A model generated the notes under the pieces. It was given only the letters and a program-made list of their open reading frames with translations, ran no database searches and had not been told where the DNA came from. From the NCBI GenBank assembly GCA_035690485.1, contig DASSKL010000077.1, forward strand, positions 1-34,985: DNA of 34,985 nt. Reading direction: 5' to 3'. How positions within the stretch are numbered: position 1 is the first letter of the stretch; each line of letters starts with the position of its first letter. A program made the translations under genes and the position numbers. Source of the stretch: Mycobacteriales bacterium (GTDB lineage: Bacteria; Actinomycetota; Actinomycetes; JAFAQI01; DASSKL01). Positions 9,031 to 16,047 of this stretch are shown in pieces.

Positions 9031-9056
9031 ACGCCCCGGAGGTCGGCCCGGGGCGT
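9031..9056 (-). terminator. Attenuator hairpin (3:4) before chorismate mutase
   Basis: On the minus strand ACGCCCCGG (9056-9048) and CCGGGGCGT (9039-9031) form a perfect 9-bp stem with an 8-nt loop, located 13 nt after the leader-peptide stop and 46 nt before the aroQ start, followed by TCGTCG rather than a U-run. A second CGCCCCG lies at 9002-8996 next to the RBS and could compete for the 3' arm, so control might be translational instead of, or as well as, transcriptional. Confidence 0.6.
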
Positions 9057-9069
9057 CGAGGGTGTCTGG

Positions 9070-9135
9070 TCAGACGGCCGCGACGGCTACCGGTGGCCGG
9101 TAGCCATAGAAAAATCGGGTGGCGGCGGACGTCAC
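9070..9135 (-). CDS. Phe/Tyr-rich leader peptide of the chorismate mutase attenuator
   Basis: 21 codons plus TGA, starting at a GTG 7 nt after a TATGCT -10 element, so it is leaderless. The peptide begins [15 protein letters not shown] and ends in Val/Ala. Codons 8-12 read Phe-Phe-Tyr-Gly-Tyr, with Phe written TTT TTC and the first Tyr TAT, codons rarely used in this GC-rich window. No amino acid function is expected: ribosome stalling at these codons when charged tRNA-Phe or tRNA-Tyr is scarce would control the hairpins that follow. From memory, a comparable Phe/Tyr leader has been reported before aroF in Corynebacterium glutamicum. I know of none described for this chorismate mutase gene. 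Expression is not shown by sequence alone. Confidence 0.7.
   Translation of the reverse strand: MTSAATRFFYGYRPPVAVAAV
9085..9105 (-). promoter_or_regulatory. Attenuator hairpin (1:2) inside the leader peptide
   Basis: Perfect 9-bp inverted repeat GGCTACCGG / CCGGTAGCC with a 3-nt loop, encoding Gly11-Ala17 of the leader. Its 5' arm begins directly after the Phe-Phe-Tyr codons, so a ribosome stalled there would melt it. The freed 3' region (CGGCCGTC) could pair with GAC and GGCCG in the downstream hairpin, a candidate antiterminator. Confidence 0.6.
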
Positions 9136-9142
9136 GCCGACG

Positions 9143-9148
9143 AGCATA
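9143..9148 (-). promoter_or_regulatory. -10 element (TATGCT) of the leader peptide-aroQ transcript
   Basis: TATGCT on the minus strand, 7 nt before the leader-peptide GTG. It is divergent from the guaA -10 element only 14 nt away on the plus strand, so the two promoters share one short region. Confidence 0.6.
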
Positions 9149-9162
9149 CGCCGCCACCGCCG

Positions 9163-9168
9163 TACGAT
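9163..9168 (+). promoter_or_regulatory. Probable guaA -10 element (TACGAT)
   Basis: TACGAT, identical to the hexamer before guaB, predicts transcription from about 9175 and a leader of about 20 nt before guaA. Confidence 0.55.
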
Positions 9169-9195
9169 GAAGCCTCTTCGGCCAGCGGGGTGGAT

Positions 9196-10749
9196 GTGAG
9201 CACCGATTTCGACACCGTCGTCGTCGTCGACTTCGGGGCGCAGTACGCCCAGCTGATCGCCCGCCGGGTCCGCGAGTGCCACGTCTACAGCGAGATCGTG
9301 CCGCACACCGCGACGGCCGAGGAGATCCTCGCCCGCGGGCCCAAAGCCGTGATCCTGTCCGGCGGCCCCGCCAGCGTCTACGCCCCCGACGCACCGGCGT
9401 ACGACGCCGGCATCTTCGCCACCGGCGTGCCGACGTTCGGCATCTGCTATGGCTTCCAGGCGATGGCGCAGGCGCTCGGCGGCGAGGTCGGCCGCACCGG
9501 CGCCGCGGAGTACGGCGGCACCGCGCTCACCGTCACCACGCCCGGTCGCCTCTTCGCCGGGCTCCCGGTCGCGCAGGCCGTGTGGATGTCGCACGGCGAC
9601 GCGGTCACCGCCGCGCCCCCCGGCTTCACCGTCACCGCGACCACGCAGGCCACGCCGGTCGCGGCGTTCGAGGACCCCGCACGCGGCTTCTACGGCGTGC
9701 AGTTCCACCCGGAGGTGCTGCACAGCGAGCACGGCATGCAGGTGCTGCGGCGGTTCCTGTACGACGGGGCCGGGTGCCGCCCCACCTGGACGATGGTCAA
9801 CATCGTCGAGGAGCAGGTGGCCGCGATCCGCCGGCAGGTCGGCGACAAGCGCGTCGTCTGCGGCCTGTCCGGCGGCGTCGACTCCGCGGTCGCGGCGGCT
9901 CTCGTCCAGCGGGCCGTGGGTGACCAGCTGACGTGCGTGTTCGTCGACCACGGCCTGCTGCGCCAGGGCGAGGCCGAGCAGGTGGAGCGCGACTTCGTGG
10001 CGTCCACCGGCGTGCGCCTGCATGTCGCCGCCGCCCAGCAGCGTTTCCTCACCGCACTCGCCGGCGTCAGCGACCCCGAGGAGAAGCGCAAGATCATCGG
10101 CCGGGAGTTCATCCGCGTCTTCGAGCAGGCCGCTCGTGAGGTCGCGGCCGAGGAGCCGGTCGAGTTCCTGGTGCAAGGCACGCTCTACCCCGACGTCGTC
10201 GAGTCGGGCGGGGGCGCCGGCGCGAGCAACATCAAGAGTCACCACAACGTGGGCGGACTGCCCGACGACCTGGCGTTCGAGCTCGTCGAGCCGTTGCGGG
10301 CGCTGTTCAAGGACGAGGTACGCCGTGTCGGTGAGGAGCTCGGGCTGCCGCCGGAGATCGTGTGGCGCCAGCCGTTCCCGGGCCCGGGTCTCGCCATCCG
10401 CATCGTCGGTGAGGTGACCGCCGACCGGCTCGCGACCCTGCGTGCTGCCGACGCCATCGCCCGCGAGGAGATGTCGCGCGCCGGCCTCGACCGCGAGATC
10501 TGGCAGTGCCCGGTGGTGCTGCTCGCCGACGTGCGCTCGGTCGGCGTGCAGGGCGACGGGCGCACCTACGGCCATCCCGTGGTGCTGCGCCCCGTCACCA
10601 GCGAGGACGCGATGACGGCGGACTGGGCGCGGATCCCCTACGACGTGCTGCAGCGGGTCTCCACCCGCATCACCAACGAGGTGCGAGCGGTCAACCGGGT
10701 GGTGCTCGACGTCACGAGCAAACCCCCGGGCACGATCGAGTGGGAGTAG
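9196..10749 (+). CDS. guaA: GMP synthase (glutamine-hydrolysing) GuaA
   Basis: 517 residues from the GTG at 9196, which has GGGG 5 nt upstream. GTG 9190 is an in-frame alternative. Converts XMP to GMP using glutamine and ATP. The N-terminal class I amidotransferase has C84 in GICYGFQAM (usually GICYGMQ) and FHPEVLHS supplying His and Glu. The ATP pyrophosphatase domain has the PP-loop SGGVDSAV. The C-terminal dimerisation domain ends [10 protein letters not shown], the conserved family end. Cytosolic. It completes the GMP branch begun by guaB upstream. Confidence 0.98.
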   Translation: MSTDFDTVVVVDFGAQYAQLIARRVRECHVYSEIVPHTATAEEILARGPKAVILSGGPASVYAPDAPAYDAGIFATGVPTFGICYGFQAMAQALGGEVGRTGAAEYGGTALTVTTPGRLFAGLPVAQAVWMSHGDAVTAAPPGFTVTATTQATPVAAFEDPARGFYGVQFHPEVLHSEHGMQVLRRFLYDGAGCRPTWTMVNIVEEQVAAIRRQVGDKRVVCGLSGGVDSAVAAALVQRAVGDQLTCVFVDHGLLRQGEAEQVERDFVASTGVRLHVAAAQQRFLTALAGVSDPEEKRKIIGREFIRVFEQAAREVAAEEPVEFLVQGTLYPDVVESGGGAGASNIKSHHNVGGLPDDLAFELVEPLRALFKDEVRRVGEELGLPPEIVWRQPFPGPGLAIRIVGEVTADRLATLRAADAIAREEMSRAGLDREIWQCPVVLLADVRSVGVQGDGRTYGHPVVLRPVTSEDAMTADWARIPYDVLQRVSTRITNEVRAVNRVVLDVTSKPPGTIEWE

Positions 10750-10750
10750 C

Positions 10751-11254
10751 TCAGATGTCGCTGCCGCTCGGAGTGGGTGACGGCGGCAGCTGCCAGAACT
10801 CGCGGCGGTAGTGCAGCAGGGGTTCGCCCTGCCCCAGCCGCACCCGCTCGACGATCCCGGTGACGATGGTGTGGTCGCCGCCCGGCAACACGTCGGCGGC
10901 GCGGCACTCGACGACGGCCAGCGCATCGGCCACCACGGGCCAGCCCATGGCGCCGTCGTCCAGCGGGTCGCCGGCGAACTTGTCGTCGCCCTTCGCGGCG
11001 AACCGCAGCGCCAGGTCGCGGTGGTCCGGCCGCAGGATGCTCACCGCGAAACCGTCGGCCGCGACGAACGCGGGGTGGGAGTCGGCCTCCTTGCCGACGC
11101 ACAGCAGGACCATCGGCGGGTCGACCGACAGCGAGCAGAACGCGCTGGCGGTGAAGCCGCGTGGCTCGCCGCCGGCGTCACGCGTCGTCACGATCGTGAC
11201 GCCACTCGCGAAGCGCGACATGGCGTCACGGAAGTCCTGCGACAGGTCGGCCAC
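10751..11254 (-). CDS. Flavin reductase-like (FMN-binding) protein
   Basis: About 167 residues. Flavin_Reduct domain: FRDAMSRFASGVTIVTTRDAGGEPRGFTASAFCSLSVDPPMVLLCVGKEADSH and FAVSILRPDHRDLALRFA, ending in the conserved G-HTIVTGIVERVRLGQGEPLLHYRREFWQL pattern. Such proteins reduce FMN/FAD with NAD(P)H, often for a partner monooxygenase, but no monooxygenase is nearby. GTG 11254 is chosen because it lies 8 nt after the PIG-L stop and lets the domain start whole. No clear RBS, so translational coupling is likely. The stop is 1 nt from the convergent guaA stop. Confidence 0.87.
   Translation of the reverse strand: MADLSQDFRDAMSRFASGVTIVTTRDAGGEPRGFTASAFCSLSVDPPMVLLCVGKEADSHPAFVAADGFAVSILRPDHRDLALRFAAKGDDKFAGDPLDDGAMGWPVVADALAVVECRAADVLPGGDHTIVTGIVERVRLGQGEPLLHYRREFWQLPPSPTPSGSDI
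10760..10790 (+). terminator. Possible guaA terminator inside the flavin reductase 3' end
   Basis: Inverted repeat GCTGCCGC / GCGGCAGC (10760-10767 with 10783-10790), 15-nt loop, 10 nt after the guaA stop. The long loop and lack of a T-run make it a weaker candidate than the others. Confidence 0.3.
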
Positions 11255-11262
11255 CGGCGCGC

Positions 11263-11979
11263 TCAGGCCGTGTCCACGACGAAGTACGCCTCGGCCAGCC
11301 GGCCGGCGGGCCAGCCGGCCTGCTGGGCGTTGCCGCCGAGCCATCGGTGCAGCAGCCCGTCGAGGTCGGCGACGCCCTCCATCTGCGACGCGTGCGCGCG
11401 CAGCGCCGCGACCTTGCGGTCGTAGACGTCGGTGACGTCGACGTAGTGGTTGACCTCCGCGTTCGACATCACCCAGGTCTCGGCGACCGACCACTCCTCG
11501 AGCCCCTCCTCCATCAGCTCCGGGAAGGCGAAGGGGTTGCGCGCGTCGGGGTAGACGGCGCACAGCGTCGCCTCGCCGGCGGCCAGGTGGTCGGGGTGGC
11601 TTGCCGGCATCCGCACCAGGTTGCGGTGCGGGCTCTGGCACAGCAGCCGCTGCGGTCGAACCTGGCGGATCACCCGTGCGATGTCGCGCCGCAGCGGGAA
11701 GCTCACCGCGAGGCGGCCGTCGGGGTAGCCGAGGAACACCACGTCGTGTACGCCGACCTCGGCGGCGGCGGCCCGCTGCTCGGCCTGGCGGATCGGGCCG
11801 ATCCGGTCGCGCGGCACGCTCGGGTCGAAGCCGCCCGCGTCGCCGTCGGTGATCACGCAGTAGGTCACCTTGATCCCGGCGCCGGTCCAGGTCGCGATCG
11901 TCCCTGCCGCGCTGAAGTCGACGTCGTCCGGGTGGGCGGTCACGACCAGGGCGCGCTCGACCTCGTCATCGCTCAGCAC
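11263..11979 (-). CDS. PIG-L family deacetylase (LmbE-like)
   Basis: 238 residues from GTG 11979, set by a leaderless -10 element. A longer in-frame GTG at 12027 would place that promoter inside the gene. Zn-dependent N-acetylglucosamine-type deacetylase fold: VVTAHPDDVDFSAAGTIA carries the metal-binding HPDD motif, VFLGYPDGRL follows, and ASHPDHLAAGEA supplies the distal HPDH. Relatives include MshB and Mca of mycothiol metabolism and antibiotic deacetylases. This one lacks features that let me choose between substrates. Cytosolic. It is followed after 8 nt by the flavin reductase gene (operon) and is divergent from pcrA. Confidence 0.9.
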   Translation of the reverse strand: MLSDDEVERALVVTAHPDDVDFSAAGTIATWTGAGIKVTYCVITDGDAGGFDPSVPRDRIGPIRQAEQRAAAAEVGVHDVVFLGYPDGRLAVSFPLRRDIARVIRQVRPQRLLCQSPHRNLVRMPASHPDHLAAGEATLCAVYPDARNPFAFPELMEEGLEEWSVAETWVMSNAEVNHYVDVTDVYDRKVAALRAHASQMEGVADLDGLLHRWLGGNAQQAGWPAGRLAEAYFVVDTA

Positions 11980-11986
11980 GCGGGCC

Positions 11987-11992
11987 AGGCTA
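11987..11992 (-). promoter_or_regulatory. Leaderless -10 element (TAGCCT) for the PIG-L gene
   Basis: TAGCCT on the minus strand, 7 nt before the GTG at 11979. This decides the start codon. Confidence 0.5.
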
Positions 11993-12028
11993 CCGACGCG
12001 CACGCCCTTTCCTGTCAGGGCGGCCACG

Positions 12029-12034
12029 TACGCT
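12029..12034 (+). promoter_or_regulatory. pcrA -10 element (TACGCT)
   Basis: TACGCT is 10 nt before the pcrA ATG, so the mRNA would have almost no leader. No ribosome site is visible. Confidence 0.5.
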
Positions 12035-12044
12035 CGGCGTACTC

Positions 12045-14249
12045 ATGGAAATCGACGCCGCCGCCCTCCTCGAGGGGCTCAACCCGCAGCAGCGGGTCGC
12101 GGTCACGCACGCGGGCGGCCCGCTGCTCGTGATCGCCGGAGCAGGATCCGGCAAGACGCGGGTGCTGACCCACCGGATCGCGTGGCTCATCGGCGAGCGC
12201 GGCGCGCATCCCGGGTCGGTGCTCGCGATCACGTTCACCAACAAGGCCGCCGCGGAGATGAAGGACCGCGTCGCCGCGCTGGTGGGCAACCGGGCGCGGA
12301 TGATGTGGGTGTCGACGTTCCACTCCGCGTGCGTTCGGATCGTCCGCGCGGAGGGCAAGCGGCTCGGTTTCACCAGCAGCTTCTCGATCTACGACGCCGA
12401 CGACTCGCGCCGGCTCATGACCAGCGTCGCGCGCGACCTCGACCTCGACCCGAAGCGCTTCCCGGCCCGGTCGCTCGCCGCCCAGGTCAGCAACCTGAAG
12501 AACGAGCTGGTCGACTGGGAGAGCGCCCGCGACCGCGCGCAGGGCCCCATGGACAAGACCGTGGCCGAGGCCTACGCGCTCTACCAGCGGCGGCTGCAGG
12601 AGGGCAACGCGCTCGACTTCGACGACCTGATCATGACGACGGTCAACCTGCTGCAGGCGTTTCCCGACGTCGCGGAGCACTACCGGCGGCGGTTCCGGCA
12701 CGTGCTCGTCGACGAGTACCAAGACACCAACCACGCGCAGTACGTCCTCGTGCGCGAGCTGGTCGGTGCGGGACCCGACCGCGCCGAGCTGTCGGTCGTC
12801 GGCGACGCCGACCAGTCGATCTACGCGTTCCGCGGCGCGACGATCCGCAACATCCTCGACTTCGAGGACGACTACCCCGACACCACCGTCGTGCTGCTCG
12901 AGCAGAACTACCGGTCGACCCAGACGATCCTGTCCGCGGCCAACGCCGTCATCGCCCGCAACCCCAACCGCAAGCCCAAGAACCTCTGGTCCGCCGAGGG
13001 GGGTGGCGAGAAGATCGTCGGCTACGTCGGCGACAACGAGCACGACGAGGCGGCGTTCGTGGCGACCGAGGTCGATCGCCTCACCGACGACGAGGGCCAC
13101 GCGCCCGGCGACGTCGCGGTCTTCTACCGCACCAACGCGCAGTCGCGGGTCTTCGAGGAGGTCTTCGTCCGGGTCGGCCTGCCCTACAAGGTCGTCGGGG
13201 GCGTGCGCTTCTACGAACGCCGCGAGGTGCGCGACGCCCTGGCCTACCTGCGCGTGCTGGCCAACCCGCTCGACACGGTGTCGCTGCGCCGCATCCTCAA
13301 CGTGCCGCGCCGCGGCATCGGGGACCGCGCCGAGGCTTGTGTCGCCGCGCTGGCCGAACGCGAGCGGATGCCCTTCGCCGAGGCGCTGCGCCGCGCCGAC
13401 GAGGCGCCCGGCATCGCGACCCGGTCCCTCAACGCGGTCAACGACTTCGTGGCGTTGCTCGACGACCTGCGCGGCCTGGCCACCGACGACACCCCGCCGG
13501 CCGACATCCTCGAGGCGGTGCTCGACCGCAGCGGCTACCTTGCCGAGCTGGCGGCGAGCACCGACCCGCAGGACGAGGGCCGCGTCGACAACCTGCAGGA
13601 GTTGGTGTCGGTCGCCCGGGAGTACGACGAGCGCGTGCAGGGCGGCACGCTGACCGAGTTCCTCGAGCAGGTCTCCCTGGTCGCGGACGCCGACGAGGTG
13701 CCCGACGCCGACGGCGGCGTCGTGACGTTGATGACCCTGCACACGGCCAAGGGGCTGGAGTTCCCGGTCGTGTTCCTCACCGGCATGGAGGACGGCGTCT
13801 TCCCGCACCTGCGCTCGCTCGGCGACCCGGCCGAGCTGGAGGAGGAGCGCCGGCTGGCCTACGTCGGCATCACCCGTGCTCGCCAGCGGCTCTACCTGAG
13901 CCGCTCCGTGGTGCGCTCGGCCTGGGGCGCACCGACCTACAACCCGCCGTCGCGTTTCCTCGACGAGATCCCGGCCGAGCTGGTCGAGTGGCAGGGGCGC
14001 ACCGAGCCGGCGGCCACGACCGTGGCCCGCTCCCTGGAGGGTGGCTCAGGACGTCGCGGTGCCGGTCCCGGTCTGCGAACTGTGCTCACGTTGAGCCCGG
14101 GGGACCGGGTGACGCACGATGCGTTCGGCCTGGGCACCGTGGTGTCGACGAACGGTGTCGCCGAACGCGCCGAGGCCAGCATCGACTTCGGCGGCGATGT
14201 CGGCGTGAAGCGGCTGCTGCTGCGCTATGCCCCCGTGCAGAAGCTCTGA
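12045..14249 (+). CDS. pcrA: ATP-dependent DNA helicase PcrA/UvrD1
   Basis: 734 residues. Superfamily 1A 3'-5' helicase for nucleotide-excision and replication-fork repair. Motifs in order: GAGSGKT (K37), TFTNKAAAEMKDRV, the DEYQDTN Walker B, VVGDADQSIYAFRGA, NYRSTQTIL, VVTLMTLHTAKGLEFPVVFLTGMEDGVFPH, and EEERRLAYVGITRAR. The C-terminus (GDRVTHDAFGLGTVVSTNG...KRLLLRYAPVQKL) is the Tudor-like domain that contacts RNA polymerase in PcrA. Near-leaderless ATG. Neighbourhood with chorismate mutase and an M23 peptidase matches M. tuberculosis uvrD1. The last 204 bp are overlapped antisense by the PAP2 gene. Confidence 0.97.
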   Translation: MEIDAAALLEGLNPQQRVAVTHAGGPLLVIAGAGSGKTRVLTHRIAWLIGERGAHPGSVLAITFTNKAAAEMKDRVAALVGNRARMMWVSTFHSACVRIVRAEGKRLGFTSSFSIYDADDSRRLMTSVARDLDLDPKRFPARSLAAQVSNLKNELVDWESARDRAQGPMDKTVAEAYALYQRRLQEGNALDFDDLIMTTVNLLQAFPDVAEHYRRRFRHVLVDEYQDTNHAQYVLVRELVGAGPDRAELSVVGDADQSIYAFRGATIRNILDFEDDYPDTTVVLLEQNYRSTQTILSAANAVIARNPNRKPKNLWSAEGGGEKIVGYVGDNEHDEAAFVATEVDRLTDDEGHAPGDVAVFYRTNAQSRVFEEVFVRVGLPYKVVGGVRFYERREVRDALAYLRVLANPLDTVSLRRILNVPRRGIGDRAEACVAALAERERMPFAEALRRADEAPGIATRSLNAVNDFVALLDDLRGLATDDTPPADILEAVLDRSGYLAELAASTDPQDEGRVDNLQELVSVAREYDERVQGGTLTEFLEQVSLVADADEVPDADGGVVTLMTLHTAKGLEFPVVFLTGMEDGVFPHLRSLGDPAELEEERRLAYVGITRARQRLYLSRSVVRSAWGAPTYNPPSRFLDEIPAELVEWQGRTEPAATTVARSLEGGSGRRGAGPGLRTVLTLSPGDRVTHDAFGLGTVVSTNGVAERAEASIDFGGDVGVKRLLLRYAPVQKL

Positions 14250-15026
14250 CGGGCGCACCCGGCGCCCGAGCGCGCCACCCAAGGCCGGCAGGCGCAGCGG
14301 CCTCGGCAGCAGCAGGAGCAGGTAGCTCGCGCCGATCAACGCCGCACCGGCCACCGCGTCGGCGAGGAAGTGGTTGGCCGTCGCGAGCACTACGAACACG
14401 GTCACCAGCGGATGCAGCGCGACCAGCGCCCGCTGCCACCAGCGGCGCAGCATGGCGCCCACCGCGACCGCCGCCCAGACCGCCCACGCGACGTGCAGCG
14501 ACGGCATCGCGGCGTAGATGTTGGCACTGGTCACCTCGACCGACCCGACGTGGAACGGGTTGAGCACCGCGACCGAGTCGACGTAACCGGGCAGCAGCCG
14601 GGGCGGGGCCACCGGGTAGAGCCAGTAGACGACGAACGCGATGCCGCTCGCGACGAACAGCGCGTTGCGATGCCGCAGGTAGATGTCGGGCCGCCAGGCG
14701 AACAGCGCCGCCAGCACCAGCCCGGTCACCAGGACGTGCGCGACGACGTAGTAGTAGGCCGCGAAGCCCTCGATCCACCCGATGCCCGCCACCCAGTGGT
14801 TGAGCGTCGAGGTGGCGTGGCCGGCGGCGTCGATCCACCACTGCCGCACGGTGTGACCGTGCTGGAGGGCGATCGTGCGGGTGTCGGGCCGGAGGTTCCG
14901 GGTGGCGTCGTACAGGTGGTAGAACGCGGCAACCAAGATGAGCTGCGCCCACCAGCGCGGCCGACCCCGGCGTCGCATCAGCAGGTGGGCCAGCCACCCG
15001 CCCCGCGACGCCTGTGGTCGATCCAC
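14046..15026 (-). CDS. PAP2-family membrane phosphatase/phosphotransferase with antisense-overlap tail
   Basis: 326 residues from GTG 15026. About six membrane helices (WAQLILVAAFYHLYD, AYYYVVAHVLVTGLVLAALFAW, ALFVASGIAFVVYWLYPVAPP, AWAVWAAVAVGAML, ALVALHPLVTVFVVLATANHFLADAVAGAALIGASYLLLLL). The PAP2 core is present: PSLHVAWA with the motif-2 His, and ATANHFLADAVAG with the motif-3 His and Asp, as in the PAP2_3/inositol phosphotransferase-like branch. Probably acts on lipid phosphates at the membrane. Only about 250 residues form the domain. The last roughly 68 residues are read antisense to pcrA and have the Arg/His/Gln-rich look of shadow coding, so the functional protein probably ends early or carries a non-conserved tail. 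Confidence 0.85.
   Translation of the reverse strand: MDRPQASRGGWLAHLLMRRRGRPRWWAQLILVAAFYHLYDATRNLRPDTRTIALQHGHTVRQWWIDAAGHATSTLNHWVAGIGWIEGFAAYYYVVAHVLVTGLVLAALFAWRPDIYLRHRNALFVASGIAFVVYWLYPVAPPRLLPGYVDSVAVLNPFHVGSVEVTSANIYAAMPSLHVAWAVWAAVAVGAMLRRWWQRALVALHPLVTVFVVLATANHFLADAVAGAALIGASYLLLLLPRPLRLPALGGALGRRVRPSELLHGGIAQQQPLHADIAAEVDAGLGAFGDTVRRHHGAQAERIVRHPVPRAQREHSSQTGTGTATS
14250..14268 (+). terminator. pcrA terminator lying inside the PAP2 gene
   Basis: Perfect 7-bp stem CGGGCGC / GCGCCCG (14250-14256 with 14262-14268), loop ACCCG, starting at the base after the pcrA stop. No T-run. Confidence 0.5.
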
Positions 15027-15057
15027 CCGTCACATCCCGTCGTTCGCTACCGCCGAA

Positions 15058-15069
15058 GCAAGATCTTGC
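15058..15069. promoter_or_regulatory. 12-bp perfect palindrome upstream of PAP2
   Basis: GCAAGATCTTGC lies in the 95-bp gap between the M23 stop and the PAP2 start, about 32 nt upstream of the latter. Symmetry and location suit an operator for a dimeric regulator. No regulator is identified. Confidence 0.35.
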
Positions 15070-15121
15070 CTCACCGTAGGCCTCTCGCGCAGCAACAGGG
15101 CCGAGACGGCGAAGCTCGGCC

Positions 15122-15886
15122 TCAGATCCGTACGCCGCGCTGTGCGAGGAACGGAATCGGGTCGACCTTGACGCCGTTGACCCGCACCTCGAAGTGCAGG
15201 TGGGCGCCGGTCGCGTCACCCGCAGCGCCCACGAGGGCGATGACGTCGCCGGCGTGCACCGGGCCGGAGGTGCGCACGTAGCGCGACATGTGGCCGTAGG
15301 CGGTCACGGTCCCGTCGTAGTCGCGGACGAGGATCAGCGTGCCGTAGCCGGCTTCCGGCCCGGCGTACATGATCGTCCCGTCCGTGGCGGCGCGGATCGG
15401 CGCACCGTAGGGGGCGGCGAGGTCGATGCCGTCGTGCATGCGGCCCCACCGCATCCCGAACGGCGAGGACAGCGGGCCGTCGGCGGGCAGCACCCAGTGG
15501 TGCACGGGCGGTGGTGGCGCGGGGGCCGGCGCCGGCGGCTTCACGACGGTGGCGGCCGGGACGACGGCGGGCCGCAGCGCGGAGCGGCTCGCGGCCCGGT
15601 CGGCGTGCCGGACGAGCAGGTGCGGGGTGATGTCCGCCGCGCTCGCGCTGGCGGTCACGGCGGCGGCGGGGCTGTGCGACGCCATCGCGCCGAAGACGGC
15701 CATCGCGATGAACGCAGGTGTGACCAGGATCGTGGCCTTGATCTGGCTCGCAGAGGGGCGCAGCCGGCGCAGCGACGCGCGCAGGCCCGAGAGGCCGCGG
15801 GTGCGAGACAGGGCGGACAGCGGCGAGGGCACGGTGTCGAGATCCCAGCGGTCGGGGGCGTGGTGAGCAGCCTTCGGCCGCGGCAA
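15122..15886 (-). CDS. M23 (LytM-type) metallopeptidase, membrane-anchored
   Basis: 254 residues from a TTG at 15886. An in-frame extension past the promoter is not possible. Cytosolic basic N-terminus, one membrane helix at about residues 52-70 (ATILVTPAFIAMAVFGAMA), a Pro/Ala linker, then the M23 lysostaphin-like domain at about 130-250. The zinc site is intact: H-x-x-x-D in MHDGIDLAAP and the H-x-H in GAHLHFEV. It also has YGHMSRYVRTSGPVHAGDVIALVGAAGDATG. Predicted to cut, or to regulate cutting of, peptidoglycan peptide bridges outside the membrane. Corresponds by position to M. tuberculosis Rv0950c next to uvrD1. The RBS (AGGGGA) lies within a 14-bp palindrome. Confidence 0.9.
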   Translation of the reverse strand: MPRPKAAHHAPDRWDLDTVPSPLSALSRTRGLSGLRASLRRLRPSASQIKATILVTPAFIAMAVFGAMASHSPAAAVTASASAADITPHLLVRHADRAASRSALRPAVVPAATVVKPPAPAPAPPPPVHHWVLPADGPLSSPFGMRWGRMHDGIDLAAPYGAPIRAATDGTIMYAGPEAGYGTLILVRDYDGTVTAYGHMSRYVRTSGPVHAGDVIALVGAAGDATGAHLHFEVRVNGVKVDPIPFLAQRGVRI

Positions 15887-15889
15887 ACC

Positions 15890-15926
15890 CAGGGGATCCC
15901 CTGCTCAGGGGCCCACGTTGGTGGGC
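15890..15926 (-). promoter_or_regulatory. Dyads in the M23 gene leader, one masking the RBS
   Basis: CAGGGGATCCCCTG (15890-15903) is a perfect 14-bp palindrome beginning 4 nt from the TTG start and holding the only purine-rich RBS. GCCCAC-GTTG-GTGGGC (15911-15926) is a 6-bp hairpin just upstream in the transcript. The leader from the proposed start site is only about 57 nt, so both are transcribed. Confidence 0.45.
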
Positions 15927-15949
15927 TGGCCGGCGACGGACGCGAACGC

Positions 15950-15979
15950 AGCCTACGGTCGCGATTCGCGCCCGAGCAA
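15950..15979 (-). promoter_or_regulatory. Promoter of the M23 peptidase gene
   Basis: On the minus strand TTGCTC (15979-15974), 18-nt spacer, TAGGCT (15955-15950). It matches TTG at -35 and TAnnnT at -10, giving a start near 15943. Confidence 0.5.
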
Positions 15980-16047
15980 ACGAGGTACGCCGGTTTCGTC
16001 CGTTTTTCAGCCGAAGGGGCGACCTCGGACCACCGGAATCGGGGAGG

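Noticed and set aside
11870-14563. A frame of nearly 900 codons through pcrA
   Set aside because: Arg-rich, no recognisable motif, and it overlaps a gene with every helicase motif intact.
15887-16047. A c-di-AMP (ydaO-type) riboswitch before the M23 peptidase
   Set aside because: Such riboswitches precede wall hydrolases in actinobacteria, but the predicted leader is only about 57 nt and the conserved GGGGA...GGGGUGAA and CAGCUAACC-type blocks are not present in order.
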